In this document: positions 63,380 to 64,000 of the stretch, one piece after another | How the letters are laid out: every line of letters begins with the position of its first letter | Position numbering within the stretch: position 1 is the first letter of the stretch | DNA from: Streptomyces sp. MST-110588 | Lineage (GTDB): Bacteria > Actinomycetota > Actinomycetes > Streptomycetales > Streptomycetaceae | Direction: 5' to 3' | DNA: 64,000 nucleotides | Assembly: GCF_022695595.1 (NCBI RefSeq) | Contig: NZ_CP074380.1 | Span: 3,484,001-3,548,000, forward strand | Translations under genes and position numbers: made by a program | Notes under the pieces: model-generated | The model's database searches: none | What the model was told of the DNA's origin: nothing | Seen by the model: only the letters and a program-made list of their open reading frames with translations

Positions 63380-64000
63380 TCAGATCAGCCCGTGCTCGTG
63401 CAGGTAGTCGAGCTGGGCCCGTACGGAGAGTTCGGCGGCCGGCCACAACGAGCGGTCCACGTCCGCGTACACGCTCGCGACGACCTCCGACGGCGTACGG
63501 TGCCCCGCCTCGTACGCCGTCTCCACCTGGGCCAGCCGGTTCGCCCGGTGCGCCAGATAGAACTCGACCACGCCCTGCGCGTCGTTCAGTACGGGGCCGT
63601 GCCCCGGCAGGACCGTGGACACGCCGTCGTCGACCGTCAGCGACCGCAGCCGGCGCAGCGAGTCGAGGTAGTCGCCGAGACGGCCGTCCGGGTGCGCCAC
63701 GACCGTCGTACCGCGTCCCAGGACCGTGTCGCCCGTCAGAACAGCGGCGTCGGCCGGCAGGTGGAAGGAGAGCGAGTCGGCGGTGTGCCCGGGAGTGGGT
63801 ACGACGCGCAGCTCCAGGCCACCGGTGGTGATCACATCACCCGCCGCCAGCCCCTCGTCGCCCAGGCGCAGGGCCGGGTCCAGGGCCCGTACGGCCGTGC
63901 CCGTCAGCTCGGCGAAGCGCCCGGCGCCCTCGGCGTGGTCCGGATGTCCGTGCGTCAGGAGGGTCAGCGCGACGCGCTTGCCGGCCTCTTCCGCCGCCTC
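63380..64000 (-). CDS. Metallo-beta-lactamase-fold hydrolase (5' end beyond the window)
   Basis: Partial. Zn motif LLTHGHPDHAEGAGRF, PTPGHTADSLSFHLP, LTGDTVLGRG and PGHGPVL. C-terminal helical segment (ANRLAQVETAYEAGHRTPSE) of the LACTB2/glyoxalase II-like group. The start lies past 64000. Confidence 0.88.
   Translation of the reverse strand, partial: EAAEEAGKRVALTLLTHGHPDHAEGAGRFAELTGTAVRALDPALRLGDEGLAAGDVITTGGLELRVVPTPGHTADSLSFHLPADAAVLTGDTVLGRGTTVVAHPDGRLGDYLDSLRRLRSLTVDDGVSTVLPGHGPVLNDAQGVVEFYLAHRANRLAQVETAYEAGHRTPSEVVASVYADVDRSLWPAAELSVRAQLDYLHEHGLI

Overview
The window is high-GC actinobacterial DNA, almost certainly a Streptomyces chromosome core. The evidence is GTG/ATG/TTG starts with GGAGG-type ribosome sites, bldG with its anti-sigma partner, a thymidylate kinase fused to a transporter domain, a Lys/Ala-tailed topoisomerase I, a Tad pilus locus with an Ssd-like ATPase, acs, nhaA and a Crp-family regulator. 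From memory this order resembles the SCO3540-SCO3571 region of S. coelicolor; no database was searched.

Layout. 0-5.6 kb: minus-strand genes for a NarL-type response regulator, a secreted glycerophosphodiester phosphodiesterase, signal peptidase I, a two-gene ABC exporter and a STAS protein. 5.8-14.04 kb: an accessory islet between a degenerate 3' half of tRNA-Thr (5803-5843) and the intact tRNA-Thr(CGT) gene (13965-14038). It holds decayed polymorphic-toxin remnants, three copies (two open, one broken) of one immunity-like family, five tandem Imm49-family immunity genes plus two Imm49 C-terminal relics, and no integrase. 14-31 kb: a lipoprotein peptidase, holB, tmk, topA, small membrane or secreted proteins, a methyltransferase and the proton pyrophosphatase hppA. 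32-41 kb: anti-sigma factor and bldG, a divergent MrfA-type helicase, then the tad operon read leftward (ssd/tadZ, tadA, tadB, tadC, DUF4244, tadE, tadG-like). 41-64 kb: HAD phosphatase, Fic-like protein, CooC-like ATPase, deacetylase lipoprotein, SulP-carbonic anhydrase fusion, acs with an IS481-family element at its stop codon, nhaA, holin-like protein, epoxide hydrolase-like enzyme, MarP-type protease, NUDIX hydrolase, nth, crp, a nucleotidyltransferase, decayed agmatine deiminase and TetR genes, and a metallo-beta-lactamase-fold gene cut by the window end.

Most notable. (1) The islet looks like an immunity bank: toxin genes are reduced to tails, immunity genes are retained, and three times a toxin-like C-terminal tail ends in a stop overlapping the start of an immunity gene (ATGA, GTGA, GTGA). 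(2) The IS481-type element has a perfect 6-bp target duplication ACTAGC whose CTAG supplies stop codons for both acs and the transposase. (3) Four conserved genes each carry a one-base frame break inside a G/C homopolymer, which suggests length errors in the sequence rather than four true mutations.

Limits: family names come from motif recognition by eye. Start sites were chosen from ribosome sites and family length. Imm49 membership and the toxin-tail relationship need profile searches.
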